From NCBI GenBank assembly GCA_038503035.1, contig JAVSML010024430.1, positions 434,001 to 498,000 of the forward strand: 64,000 bases of DNA. The letters are read 5' to 3'. A program made the position numbers and the translations under genes. Every line of letters starts with the position of its first letter. Position 1 is the stretch's first letter. The DNA comes from Crocodylus rhombifer (taxonomy: Eukaryota > Chordata > Crocodylia > Crocodylidae). Of this stretch, positions 11,501 to 23,300 are shown piece by piece. The notes under the pieces are model-generated. The model was not told the origin of the DNA and ran no database searches. It worked only from the letters and a program-made list of their open reading frames with translations.

Positions 11501-13195
11501 GCCTGTTCACTATATGTTGATGGGCGGGAATTATCATTTTGGTGGGAATTTATGTGCCGTGTGCACAATTTAGCATGGAGTGAAAAGTGTCGTGTGCATT
11601 TTAATTGGCTACCTGCCCCAAGGTAAAAGTTACAAAATGTTTTTCCTGAGAGTCAGTCAGTCTGCTGGTTCTGCTCTATTCGGTTCCGTTCTAGACAGGT
11701 TGGATAGTGGTTATGGTCTCTAGTTCTCAAGGATATGTCTAGTGTGCAGTTGTTGCTGCCACTGAAGATGCATTTTGCTGGTTCTGAGCGTTGTTTGAGA
11801 GTTCTTTCAGCTCCACTCTCTCATAGTAGGACAGATAATGTATAACCCTGGGTGTATATAATTCTCCTCATGCTTCCTGTGTTATTGTTTTGTCTGTAAT
11901 TATTGTATATAGTTATCTGTATTTTAATACACCATTTAATTTGTTTAACTTCTATTTTGGTGTCCCTATGTATTGATCCCTATAAAGCAGGCTGAGCTGC
12001 CTACCCCAACAGTAGCTAAGTCAGCCTGAGCCACTCATGTTCCTTTCCTGTTGACTGTAATTTCTTTACCTGAAGCAGCCTTTTGATCCTTGTAACTTTC
12101 TCTTGGCTACTACGTGGGGTCCAAGTGAAGCCCAAAGAGAAGAGCTCAGTGCAGGAAGTGTGTCTGAGTAGGAAGTCCCAGAAGAGAAGGAGGCAGAGGG
12201 AGTGACCCAGAGAATCTCACTAGGCTGTTAATGGGGCCAGGGGGCAGAGAGGGGCTGAAGGCTGGAGAGACTGCCAGAGCCAGAGAGGGGCATGGAGATC
12301 TCAGCTGGCCCAAGGTGGGGCCAGGGCTTAGGAGAGACCGAAGTCCAGATGTGGCCATAGCCAGAGAAAAAGGGTTAGAGAAACTGAAGCCCAGAATGAG
12401 GATGGCTGGTATAGGGTCATCGGATGTAGAGAAAGGTCCAAGATCGCCCCAAGACTGGGGGCCCAGAGGTAGGAGAACCAGGGTCTGAGAACCTGGAGGA
12501 AGAAGTGAGCTGAGCCCAGAAGGGGACCAGATGAAAAACAGTGAGCCTAGGGCCTGAGAGAGGGAGCCAGGAACGAGGGAGCCTGGGGGGGGTCGTGACA
12601 TCAGTTAAGGGCCAAGGAGCTTGTAGCCCTGGAGGGGCCAGGGTTGTTGAAGAGGGACAACATAGTCCTGGGGATAGAGGCTAGGGCCTAAGCAGGTCCT
12701 AGGTATGACCAAAAATTGCACTCTACTGGGATCTGGTGTCACTGTGGTGGGATTGCTTATGGCAGATCAACCCCTAGAAAGTGCCCCAGGGAAGGGCGAG
12801 TCTTGGTTCAGATCAAGCGTAGACCTGTACCTGGCACGGGAAATACCACGACCACTGAGAGCCCAGAGTGCGGCTGAGTGAGGTTGAGGGGTCTGAGGGC
12901 CTAGAGAAGGGCTGTGTGTGTGAGAGACAAAGAGTATCAATGAGGATGCCATCTGCGAGGCTTGGGGCGTGGTATAGGGGCAGAATGGAACCATGCAATT
13001 GGCCCATAAGGCCTTGACCACAAATCTGGTGGTCATTATGGTGAGACCAGGGCAGCCTCCTGCATTCGTTATAACAATTAACATCAAAGTGTGGCGGGCA
13101 AGAGCAGGGCAGATGGCCCATAGAACAGGATACAAGTACATTTTGTTGTCTCCACAGGGGCTTTACAACCAGCCCTGGAGTTGGCACTGTGTCAT
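11500..13195 (-). repeat. Repeat-derived block with an inverted partial copy of the TG...CA element
   Basis: On the minus strand 13193-12950 carries landmarks of the 7258/32068 family: TGACACAGTGCC near the start, 'GCCCGCCACACTTTGATG' (opposite 'gcccgccacgactttgatg' in the 32-kb copy) and 'CACGCCCCAAGCCTCGCAG'. The 12130-12900 interior is purine-rich low complexity. The other end and target duplication were not found. The AT-rich 11500-12000 stretch ('aatacaccatttaatttg', 'ttggtgtccc') may be part of another LTR. Confidence 0.4.
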
Positions 13196-13322
13196 ATTCT
13201 TGCCTTGCCAACTTCTTCCAAATCCCATAAATATGTAGTTGCTGTGTTGAACTCTGAGCATCGCTATCTTATTGGTTGTTTTAGTATTTATTAGTTCAGT
13301 GAAACTTTTAGTATCTTAAGAT

Positions 13323-13332
13323 TTTATTTATT
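13323..13332 (-). other. Polyadenylation signals of SAA locus B
   Basis: Two overlapping AATAAA hexamers on the minus strand, about 50 nt after the TGA at 13384-13382. Confidence 0.7.
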
Positions 13333-13381
13333 GTTAGCCATATAGGACAACAGAAATATTGGGATGTCTTTCTGGACTCCA

Positions 13382-16300
13382 TCAATATTTTTCAGGGAGA
13401 TCCCGTGGTCTGTAGCGGTTGGGGTCTCCTCCACTTCTGCCCCATTTATTTGCTTCCTGGTCTGCCAAAGTGTCTTCTGCTCCTCTGCCACTAACCGAAC
13501 CCTGCCAATCTTCTCTGGCATTACTGAAAAGAGGATAAAAAATAAAAAGGTTATTTAAGTAATCTGTACTTAAATGCCAGTCAACAAATATTTATTCTTC
13601 CCTTATTCATCTCTATTATTCTCATTTGCCATAGGCTTTTGAGGTCACACAAGGACCTCTGCCTGTCTGGAATAATAGGAGCCATCTGACAACTGTGAAA
13701 CAAGGTAAACTGGCCCTACTCACAAAAGATAAAATAAAAAATACTGATGACAATTGCATAGCACAAAAGGATGCGAGTTCATAGCTAGGCCATCTGAGAA
13801 GAAATAAATGAGGTATCACTTCTAGCTTATCTTACTATATTCATGACGATTTTAAGCAGGCTCCTGGTTTTTTTGTATGTAACTGTTTAAAATGTCTATT
13901 CTTGATTATTTAGTATGGTAAACATTTCGTTTACAATTAACTTGTTTTTATGTGCAGGAAGAGTCATTCTCCATATGTGACAGATGTCTCCTCCTGATTT
14001 ACTCTTGTTTTGCTGCTTCCTCCTAATTTATTTTTGTTTTGCCTTAGTGGTTCCATCGATCATCCAAGGATGACTCCTCAAAAACCTTGTGTTTTTTCCT
14101 GGTTGATAATCAGTTTCTTGATACATGCCAAACTTAGTAGAAATGGATAACCTCTTGTCACTGAGGAAGGTCACTCATTCAAATTAGGACTTTCTGACAT
14201 CAATAATGATCAGTTTGATCAACAGGATTTTCCTCTCAATTACTATTTGGCAATCTCTTGATTTACGCACCTACAGTGCTTTGAAGATGCTGAGCTAAAG
14301 GGTCTACGAAGAGGAATGAGAGGGTTAACAGGTCATGCTTTAGAAATGACAAATCTCTCTGAAACAAATTGCTACTGCACCCAGCTGTTCTCAGAGGTGA
14401 GCAGATCTGCACCTGGAGAAGCTGATAAGAAACAAACCACCTCTCTTTAGCCTGTACTGGTGAGAAATTATCACTTTACAGCTAAATACTGGACTTTGCT
14501 TTGTTTGGGGCTCATTTAACCTGGAATACTAGTAGTAAATAAAGCTTTTCTGTCATTTATCAAACAAGGTGTCATGTCAATCCTTTAACACTAGTCTGGA
14601 ATCCTATTTTATTACTTAACACCATCCCAGAAACACAACTGTATTTAAAAAGCTTTCAGACGATTTCCCTTCATTAAATTCTACCTGTTCTTAAGTTCTT
14701 AACATTATAGGCTTCACATTCAACCAAATATTTTAACACCAGGGACCAGAAAGACTAAATGCACTGTCATGAACATGTCACCCTGTTTCTACATGGACCT
14801 GTAATCTGATCTGAGAAGGCATTAAATTTGTCAGCTCATACCTAGCAAACACAGAAAGCTGCTTTGAAAACTCAAGCATGGCCCCAGGCTTTGCCACCAA
14901 ATTTGGCTAGTTAAGCTATTAAATAAAATGTCTTTTCTCCAAGAGCTTAATAAAAATGTATGAATCGGGATACACATCAGCCTCATTGAATTGCCCAACT
15001 CCTTACCAACTGTATTCTCATATACCAAGTAGCATTCTTTACCTGATAACTTCTGCTGCCCAAGCACCACCAGGACCTCTTTTAGCAGCATCATAATTGC
15101 CACGAGCATGGAAGTATTTATCTGAATCTTTCCAATTTGCCTCACGCATATCACTATATGCTCGGTACATATCCCCAGCACCTGGATAAGGGGGAAAGAA
15201 TTATGTAGATGCTGTACATGTAGAACAAAACTTTAAGATTATTTTGCTTCATCCAAAAACATTCCAGCCACATTACTACTGGGGTGTACAAATATAGTGC
15301 TTGTACAGAAGGGCTCATACGCCCTTTAGGAACAAATAGATTTAAAGGTTCTTGAACATTTCTACTAAATAAGGCTTCCATCAGATGACATCTCTGGAGG
15401 AGGAGATGAATGAGGACTTCTTGAGAAGGATCTCAAAATACCATGTAGCATCAATAGACTCAGATATATAATATATTTGAGGAATCTTTTAGGTACAATA
15501 AGCCCTCAGAGATTTCTCAAAGCATTCGCCTCAAGGTTACTAGGAGAACAGAGTAAAGGTATGCATCCAGATTACAAACATCATTCTCCTGAGTCTCCAA
15601 TCTATGCCATTGTCTAAATGCAGATTGACACCTATTGAAAAAAAATATCCATAAACGTTTGCTTTATCCACAAAACTCTGCTTTATTTTTCAGCAATTCT
15701 TTAGGGATGGAGAAGCTAAAATAAGGTCAAGAATGTCTATATTGGGAAATTTCCGTGTTGCACTTAATTAATTCCTATGGTGATTTGGTTTAATTGGTCC
15801 CATGGAGATGAATTTGGACAGAGTTGAGAACTTTTATGCATACATTGTAAACATCTGAAACTGAAATTAATATAAACTCATCTTTTTTGCCATGCTTTGT
15901 TAAGAAAACAAAACTGCCTTACAACACTAGGTAGAGTTGATAGATTATCAACTTAAAATTAGATACGTTACACAGCTTGTAAGCAAGGAGTAAAATGATG
16001 AACAGGAGACAATAAGTGGAATCAGAGCGTATTGTGAGTTGCTTCTTGAGATTAAATTAGATACTTGATTCCATCCATATGAACCTAGCTATTTACACTC
16101 CCTCGATATAAGAATAACAGTCTTCCAGGAAGCAGAGAAGTTATTAGCGAGTCCATGGATGACTGAGGAGGCCAAAACAAGATCTGCATGTTTGATTGCA
16201 GACATGGCAAATAGTTCTGGAAGGAAGGACTAGATTCTGGTGATGTCAGGTCATAGCACTTTCCCTCTGTGTCCTCATCTATTTGTGTCCCTAGTAAGGC

Positions 16301-19300
16301 AACTTATCTCAGAGTGATTGATATCTTGTACATCATGGTACTACTGAGAATGATTCAATGCTTGAGTCTCTCAGGTATTAATGTTAAGATCACATTTCTT
16401 CACATTGGCCTTCAAAGTGTCTTTGAATCTCTTCTTTGTCCCACCTGTAGAGGATCAGAGGTGGCCTGGGAGTATAGGACCTGTTTTGGAATCCAGTTGT
16501 CACACATCCTTATAACAAGTCTGTGAGAGGGGAAGAGACAGCCAATGGGGGCTTTCCCCATCTTCCCCAGCTTCCACAGCAAGTGGGGAAACGCTGGGAT
16601 GGCAGGCTCAGGTGCATGGGTTCAGGAGCAGCCTGAACCTGCAGATCAGAAGAAGAGAAGGGTGGGGCTCGGGAACAGAGCATACCAGAAGGAAGACAGA
16701 GGAAAGAGCATCGGGTGGCCGGGGAAGCGCAGGCTAGAGCCAAGAAACCGGGCACAGCCCAAAAGGGAAGCATGGCTGTTTGCACACCCCAGAAGAGGCA
16801 CACTGAGGAAAAGCCCCAGGAGAGCGTCCCAGAAAGGCTGCCAAGCCCAATGACAAAGCAGGGAAGAGCACGGAGCACAGCCAGAGGAGGCTACACCCAG
16901 CAAGGTGGGTACCCCATGGGGAAGTACAGGGAAGGGAACCGCAGAGTCCATTGAACGAGGCGGGGAAGTAACACAGCCTCAAGGCCAAAAGAGTGAAAAA
17001 GAGGGAGAGATGGGTGGCAGGAAGCCAGAAGGCCCAAACGTGGAGAGGCTTCTGTGGAGGGGCAGAATTTTAGGGTCAAGCCAGGCTGCAAAGCAATCAG
17101 TGGCACAGAGGCCTAGGATTGTGGCTAAACAGGTGGAGACCCAATAAAGGGTCAATAATAAGGCCGTGAGAGTGCAGCGGGAAGCTGCCAAGCCTATAGA
17201 GCACAATGTGGTGAGGAACACAGCCATGAGTGTATCTCAGTGGAAGCCGATCTGGCAGTACTTTATGTTGGGCTTTTTCCTGAGTTTTCCTTATAAGAAC
17301 TTCATCAACACAAAGCTGTGACGAGTCCAGTTACAGAGATGTCAGCTCATAGCCAAAGGACAGCCTAGGATAAACTGTCGGCCAAGAGGTCTTTCATCCC
17401 TTTAATTGGCGGGACAAGTCAGGTGAGTAGCAATCACCTGGAAGTGGAGCCTCAAGATGACAATGTCCATTCTAGCACTGGATGAGGTAAGGGTGGGGTA
17501 AAGTGGAGGTTGGAGCCCCACAAAGAAACTGAGGGTGTGGAATCTTGTAAGCTACCTGGAGAACTGTCTCCCAAGAAGAACATCAAGTCGTGGCAGGACA
17601 GCTGGAACAGTAACCAGAACCTGCAGGTGATGCTACTTAGGCTCCCACCCTGATGTCACACAAGGGTACAGCACCAGTCAAGAAGGGACTCAAGCCCTAC
17701 AATACGTACCAGCAACAATGTCTATCCAATGAAGCTGGTGCTGTATAACAAGGCCTTCAATGTTGGTGATGTTTGCTTGAGCCAGAACACTGACATTCAT
17801 TCTTTTGTTGTTCCAAATGATATGGACAATTTTCCAAAGACATTGCTGATGGTGAAGTTGCAAGGCTTTCAGGTGTTTCTGATTATGTCATCCAGATTTA
17901 ACACCCATATGGAAGGGCAGGGATGACAACAGCCTAGTAGACAAGAAATTTGGTTTGGGTCATGATGTCATGATCATCAAAGGCACAATTTCAGAAATGT
18001 CCAAAGGGCACCAGTGGCAGATTTTATCTGGTTTTGAATTTTGTTCGCTATGTTTACTTTACAGGAAAAGAGAAAATGCTTAGCATTCTCCAAAGATTGT
18101 CCTCTGATTGTAATATGTGGAGGAGCAGCTGGCTAGTTTGGGATGAGTTGGTAAAGTACCTTTGTTTTCCTAAAGTTGAAAGTAGTTCAAGCATTTCATA
18201 TGCTTCACAGAAACAATCAAGAGTGCCCTGGAGCTCTTCAACTGACTGGGCACACATGACACAATTGTCAGCATATTGCAGATCATCAGTAACAGAGGTA
18301 TAGTTTCATAGATTTCATAGACATTAGGGCTGGAAGGGACCTCGGGAGATCATTGAGTCCAGCCCCCTGCCCAAAGGGCAGGAAGTCAGCTGGGGTCATA
18401 GGATCCCAGCAAGATAAGCATCCAATTTACTCTTGAAGGTGTTCAATGTAGGTGCTTGAACCACCTCCGCTGGCAGACTGTTCCAGACCTCGGGGGCTCG
18501 GACAGTAAAGAAATTCTTCCTTATGTCAAGCCTGAAACGGTCTTGCAGGAATTTGTGACCGTTCGACCTCGTCATCCCTTGGGGCGCTCTAGTGAACAAA
18601 CATTCCCCCAGATCCTGGTGGTCACCCTTGATAAACTTATAGGTGGCCATCAGATCACCCCTGAGCCTACGCTTTTCCAGGCTAAAGAGTCCCATGGCTC
18701 TCAGCCTGTCATCGTAAGATCTGTTTTCCTGACCTCTGATCATGCGCGTGGCTCTCCTCTGGACTCTCTCAAGCTTCTCCACATCCTTTTTGCATTGTGG
18801 AGCCCAAAACTGGACGCAGTACTCCAGCTGCGGCCTCACCAAGGCTGAGTACAAGGGGAGAATGACGTCCCGGGATTTGCTCGAGAAGCATCTATGGATG
18901 CAAGCCAGCGTTTTGGTCGCTTTACTAGCCGCAGCATCGCATTGGAGGCTCATGTTCATCTTGTGGTCAATGATGACCCCCAAGTCTCTTTCTTCTGTAG
19001 TGCTATCCAACGTAGCACTGCTGAGCCTATGAGGGTGCTGCAGGTTTTTCCTCCCAAGGTGGAGAACCTTGCATTTTTCGGTGTTAAACACCATCAGGTT
19101 CAAGTTGTTAATCTTGGATTTGGAAAATACGTAGTGGATGTTAAAGAGATTCCCACCCATGCAATACTGGATGCTGATTATAGATGGCAGTCTATTAGCA
19201 ATGAAATGTGGAAGAATTGTGGTAAGAGTGTTGGTGCAATCGCACATCATTCTGATGTGTGGATGTGCAAGGATGAATCTAGTAAATGAAAATGAGTTCC

Positions 19301-22300
19301 AATTCAGGAAGTTTGCCATGTCTATAAGGGTGTCTTATGGGGTGGCAAGCATCGATCCTCCTGGATCATGATGAATGCATGAGGGCCACCCACACCTTCA
19401 ATTCATTTGCCTGGGAAGGAATTTTTGGAGTAGTGAAGGCTAATGGTGACTTAAGCATATGCTGAATAGCTTACCAAAGCAAGGGTGCATTTAAACATAT
19501 CCTGAAATGCTTTCATAAGGCAGGATCAAAGAGCACAGTTTTGCAAGGTGCCGAATGTCCTCAACTCAGCATCCTAAAAAGTGACAGTGCTCAGTACTAT
19601 GTTGGATTAGGGCCTAACTTTTCTGACCCTAGAAATATTTTCTGGAGAGATTTAGGAAACCTACTGAACTTATTCAGCAAGCTCAATAGTAATTTATTTA
19701 TTTCTTTATGGAAATTGGTATAGAGTTTTCTGAGAACTGAACTAACACAAAAAAAACACACTTGGATAAGTATGATCCCAAATTTCACTGGGCCTAATAG
19801 TATGTACTGCATGGAAGTGAATGAGTTAAAATGATACTTTGTTCAATGAGGTGCATAAATATCCTTTTAAAAGTTGACTTAATCTTTCCTGATGGAAAAG
19901 TGCTTATTATGTTACAATTCATAAGCTATTACAAATATAGGGTCCAAACCCATAAATTAGGGAGCAGCCCAGCTTCCTATCCTTTGTAGCCACAAGCCAA
20001 AATCTTCATATGGCTGAGAACCACAGGACATGTCCTAGATCAGTGATTCTCAACCCATGGCCCACAGGCCATATGGGCCCCAATAAGCACACTGCTGAGG
20101 CCTATGTGACGTCCTGTTAAAACATTTTTAAATGGAAACACAGGAAGTAAGTTGTGTGGGTGTGGCCCACATAACACATTGAGAGCTGCAAGTGTAGCCC
20201 ACTGTGGCAAAGAGGAAAAGAGGGCACAAAAGCCCCCATGGCTCACCAAAAGCATACGGAAACGTCTCCTAGCAAAAAGGGAGGCATACACTCAATGGAA
20301 GGGAGGGGCCATCACCAGGGAGGTCTATACCTCATTGCTTGGGGCTGTAGGGGGGCAGTCAGGAAGGCCAAGGTAGATATGGAACGAGGACTAGCTACCT
20401 GGATCAACAAAAAGTTCTTTTTTAAATACATAGGGGGTAAAAAGAAGGTACCAGGTAACATGGGGCCTCTGCAAGACACGCTAGGAAATCTGGTTGTCAC
20501 ACCAGATGACAAAGCTAATCTATTTAACAATTTCTTTGCGTCCATTTTTCTGAGCAGGGACCAGGTCACCCCACGCACCAGGACCCCTGTGGGCCCCAGG
20601 GGAGGCGCACCTAGGCCAAGGGTCAGTAAGGATCTAGTCAGGGAACTTCTGGAGGGACTGGATGTGTTCAAGTCAGCTGGTCCAGACGATCTCCACCCCC
20701 AAGTGCTGAGGGAACTAGTAGAGGTCATTGCGGGACCCCTGGCATGGCTTTATGAGCACTCGTGGTGCTCTGGCATAGAGCCAGAGGACTGGAAAAGGAC
20801 CAATGTGGTTCCCATTTTCAAAAAAGGGAGGAAGGAGGACCCAGGAAACTATAGGCCAGTTAGTCTTACCTCGATCCTGGGCAAGCTTTTTGAGATAATT
20901 ATTCTGGCACATGTCCACGAGGGGCCAGCAGGGGAGATTATGTTTAGGGGCAACCAATACAGGTTCATTAGAGGCAGGTCCTGTCAGACCAACCTGGTGG
21001 CCTTCTATGACCAGGTCACCAAATCCTTAGACGCAGGGGTAGCAGTGGACGTAGCGTTTCTGGACTTTCGGAAGGCCTTCGACACTGTCTCTCACCCCGT
21101 TCTCATTAAAAACTAGGTGACTGTGGCATTGATGCCTACACAGTCAGATGGGTCACCAACTGGCTGGAGGGCTGCACCCAGAAGAGTGGTGGTGGGCGGG
21201 TCTTATTTGACCTGGAGGGATGTGGGCAGTGGGTCCCCCAGGGCTCGGTCCTCGGGCCCGCACTGTTCAACATCTTCATCAGTGACTTGGATGAGGGGGA
21301 GAAAAGCACCCTGTCCAAATTCACAGATGACACTAAGATGTGGGGGGATGTGGGTACACTAGAAGGGAGGAATAGGCTGCAATCGGACCTGGACAGATTA
21401 CAGGGGTGGGCGGATGAGAACAGGATGGGATTCAACACTGACAAGCGCAAGGTGCTGCACCTTGTGGGGAAAAACCAGCACCAGACCTACAGGCTGGGAA
21501 ACTCCCTTCTCATCAGTGCAGAGGTAGAAAAGGATCTTGGAGTCATTAGTGATGCCAAAATGAACATGGGCCAGCAGTCAGGAAGGCCAACCGTACCTTG
21601 TCATGCATCCACAGATACATCTCAAGCAGGTCCAGGGAGGTGATCCTCCCCCTCTATGCGGCACTGGTCAGGCCGCAGCTGGAGTACTGCATCCAGTTCT
21701 GGGTGCCGCACTTCAAGAGGGATGTGGACAACATGGAGAGGGTCCAGAGGAGGGCCACTCGCATGATCAGGGGCAGCAGGGCAGGCCCTATGAGGACAGG
21801 CTGCGGGACCTGAACCTGTTCAGCCTCCACAGGAGAAGGCTGAGGGAGGATCTAGTGGCCTGTTACAAACTAGTCAGAGGGGATCAGCAGGCATTAGGGG
21901 AGTCGCTGTTCCCCCGAGCACCGCCAGGAGTGACCAGGAATAACGGTCACAAGCTGGCAGAGGGTAGATTTAGGCTAGATATCAGGAGGCACTACTTCAC
22001 TGTCAGGGCGGCTAGGGTCTGGAACCAACTTCCAAGCAAAGTGGTGCTGGCTCCTAGCCTGGGGGTCTTTAAGAGGAGGCTTGATGAACACCTTGCTGGG
22101 GTCGTTTGACCCCAGTACTCTTTCCTGCCATGGCAAGGGGTCGGACTAGATGATCTGCTCAAGTCCCTCCTGACCCTAGAAACTATGAAACTATGAAATA
22201 GGTTGAAAATCACTACCCTAGACTATACCCAGAGTCCCATCTCAAATAATAATTTAGTATTAAATGATTTCTCAGAATAAATAATAAATAGAGACTAAAG

Positions 22301-22842
22301 AAATGAGGAAAAAATAAACAAACAGGGAGAGAGAAAAGGAAGATTTTTGTCTTGAACTCTTTTGTCTTTCTCAAAGAGCTGCACACCAATAGAATTTGAC
22401 CCATGCAGGTTCAGGCATCCGTGTGCCTGAAATCCCATTAAGGTCAACAGATTGCCTTATGTGTCTAGCCTTGTGGATCAAAATACAGGATCTGAACCAA
22501 ACCTTCATTATTTAAAAGACACAAGCAAAACTTTTCATGTATCTTCTTATGAAGAAATACTTAAGAGTGATTATGTACCCTCACAACTTGAAGTTAAGTA
22601 CACTTTGAAAGGACACCCACAATCATAGTTGCAGAGCACTAACATCCTAGTGAATTCAGTTCCCTGCTCTCAAACCCACTTCCCGCAACCTTTCTTTCAA
22701 GGACAGTTTTGCTGAACAATACAATTAGTAAAAGCTTACCGTCAAAAGCATCTTTTAAGAATTTTCCAGCATCAAGGAACCAGTTCTGAGCAGTGGCACA
22801 CAGGACCAGGGAAAACAATATCATGCAGGTACAGAACTTCAT
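13382..22842 (-). CDS. SAA: Serum amyloid A, locus B (intact, 127 aa)
   Basis: Complete SAA gene. Coding parts: exon 2 22842-22740 (103 nt), exon 3 15181-15043 (139 nt), exon 4 13523-13382 (142 nt); total 384 nt, 127 residues plus TGA. Exon 2 gives a signal peptide ([18 protein letters not shown]) and [16 protein letters not shown]. Exon 3 gives [20 protein letters not shown], then [19 protein letters not shown] and AWAAEVI. Exon 4 gives [40 protein letters not shown] and the family-typical end RDLPEKY. The tract [17 protein letters not shown] matches the SAA signature at every position. All splice junctions are GT/AG with consistent phases (1, then 2). AATAAA signals lie at 13332-13323, about 50 nt after the stop. 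By hand count the mature protein is near neutral (about 17 basic, 19 acidic residues). Intron 2 is about 7.6 kb because of LINE and hAT insertions, against 0.4-0.6 kb in loci A and D. Expected role: secreted HDL-associated acute-phase protein. Confidence 0.95.
13524..15042. other. Intron 3 of SAA locus B
   Basis: Lies between exon 4 (13523) and exon 3 (15043). No transposon or gene recognised; AT-rich. Confidence 0.6.
15182..17680. other. Proximal part of intron 2 of SAA locus B
   Basis: 15182-15425 is conserved with loci A and the 39.6-39.85 kb relic ('tctggaggaggagatgaatgagga'). 16510-17230 is a purine-rich low-complexity tract with chance frames on both strands. No gene. Confidence 0.5.
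17680..19335 (-). mobile_element. RTE-like LINE reverse transcriptase remnant, split by a CR1
   Basis: Minus-strand translation left of the CR1 gives [35 protein letters not shown] and [18 protein letters not shown]. These resemble LINE reverse transcriptase C-termini with a degraded YADD box (YADN). Right of the CR1 it gives [30 protein letters not shown], which precede the YADD block in RTE-type elements. The CR1 at 18301-19098 separates the two halves. The subfamily is inferred from motif wording only. Confidence 0.6.
18301..19098 (-). mobile_element. CR1 LINE 3' end, inserted in the RTE-like LINE
   Basis: Minus frame 19090-18396 reads [71 protein letters not shown] and ends DAYLAGIL. The 3' tail is at the left (reverse complement of 'catagacattagggctgg'). 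The 230-codon CR1 part has no stop, so this is a young copy. Confidence 0.92.
20041..22215. mobile_element. hAT-type MITE split by a CR1 insertion
   Basis: The left part is 20041-20216, starting CAGTGATTCTCAACCC. The right end is 22199-22215 (GTTGAAAATCACTA), the inverted terminal repeat. Flanking 8-bp sequences TCCTAGAT (20033-20040) and CCCTAGAC (22216-22223) fit a hAT target duplication with two changes. The CR1 between them inserted later. Confidence 0.65.
20217..22198 (+). mobile_element. CR1 LINE, about 2 kb, most of the reverse transcriptase region
   Basis: Reads through reverse transcriptase blocks: [72 protein letters not shown] and FTDDTKMWG (the catalytic aspartate pair). It then gives the C-terminal [26 protein letters not shown] and LDEHLAGVV. 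It is 5'-truncated before the RT domain and broken by a TAG at about 21114 and frameshifts near 21115-21290, 21575 and 21775. The tail 'gaaactatgaaactatgaaata' ends it. Inactive copy; same subfamily as 1-690. Confidence 0.93.
22219..22739. other. Distal part of intron 2 of SAA locus B
   Basis: 22640-22739 resembles the sequence after exon 2 in locus A ('cctttctttcaagg', 'aag acactcttcttgaag'). No other feature. Confidence 0.5.
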
Positions 22843-23219
22843 GGTTCACTCAGGCTGCATCAGGATTATGAGAGACAGAAACAGGGAGAGGAAGAGGGAG
22901 AATATTTAACCCAAACCTAAACAACTGTTTAAGGCTCCAGGCAGCATATGCAACTTCCATGTAACTGCTGTGGAGCACATGCATGAATTGGTAGCATTAC
23001 CCACAATTGTGAAGACACCAAAAAGTTATGATTTCTGCTTAGAAAAGGGATTGTCCTCTCTGACAAACCCAAGTGCTCCCAGCACTCACCTAGGAGGTCA
23101 GACATGCGTAAGTTGAGGGGGTTTTTTAGCCGAATACTTTAATGGCCTCTTATAGGAGCTTTAATAAATGAAAAGGCAACATTTTTATATAGAAAACTTC
23201 CATCTAGAATGAGACTTAC

Positions 23220-23300
23220 TGTTGTTGTGCTGCTAGTCTCTGAGAAATGGAGTTCTTCCTGGAGGCTTTCTGAGATGAATAGACTATGCCACATTTATAG
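23220..23300 (-). promoter_or_regulatory. SAA locus B TATA box and non-coding exon 1
   Basis: A minus-strand TATA box (TATAAAT, 23299-23293) precedes a leader exon ending at 23220 with a GTAAGTC donor. The leader shares 'CCATTTCTCAGA' with loci A and D. Exon 2 begins at about 22854, 366 nt downstream, almost the same intron 1 length as loci A (367) and D (345). Unlike locus D, no kappaB-like site could be seen in the 120 bp upstream. Confidence 0.72.

Noticed and set aside
13324..13521. A 65-codon minus frame over SAA exon 4 of locus B
   Set aside because: It is the wrong frame. With the phase inherited from exon 3 the same bases read [20 protein letters not shown] and onward to the canonical SAA end.
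16510..17230. Frames on both strands resembling a basic, gag-like protein
   Set aside because: Purine-rich low-complexity tract; no zinc knuckle or other retroviral motif.
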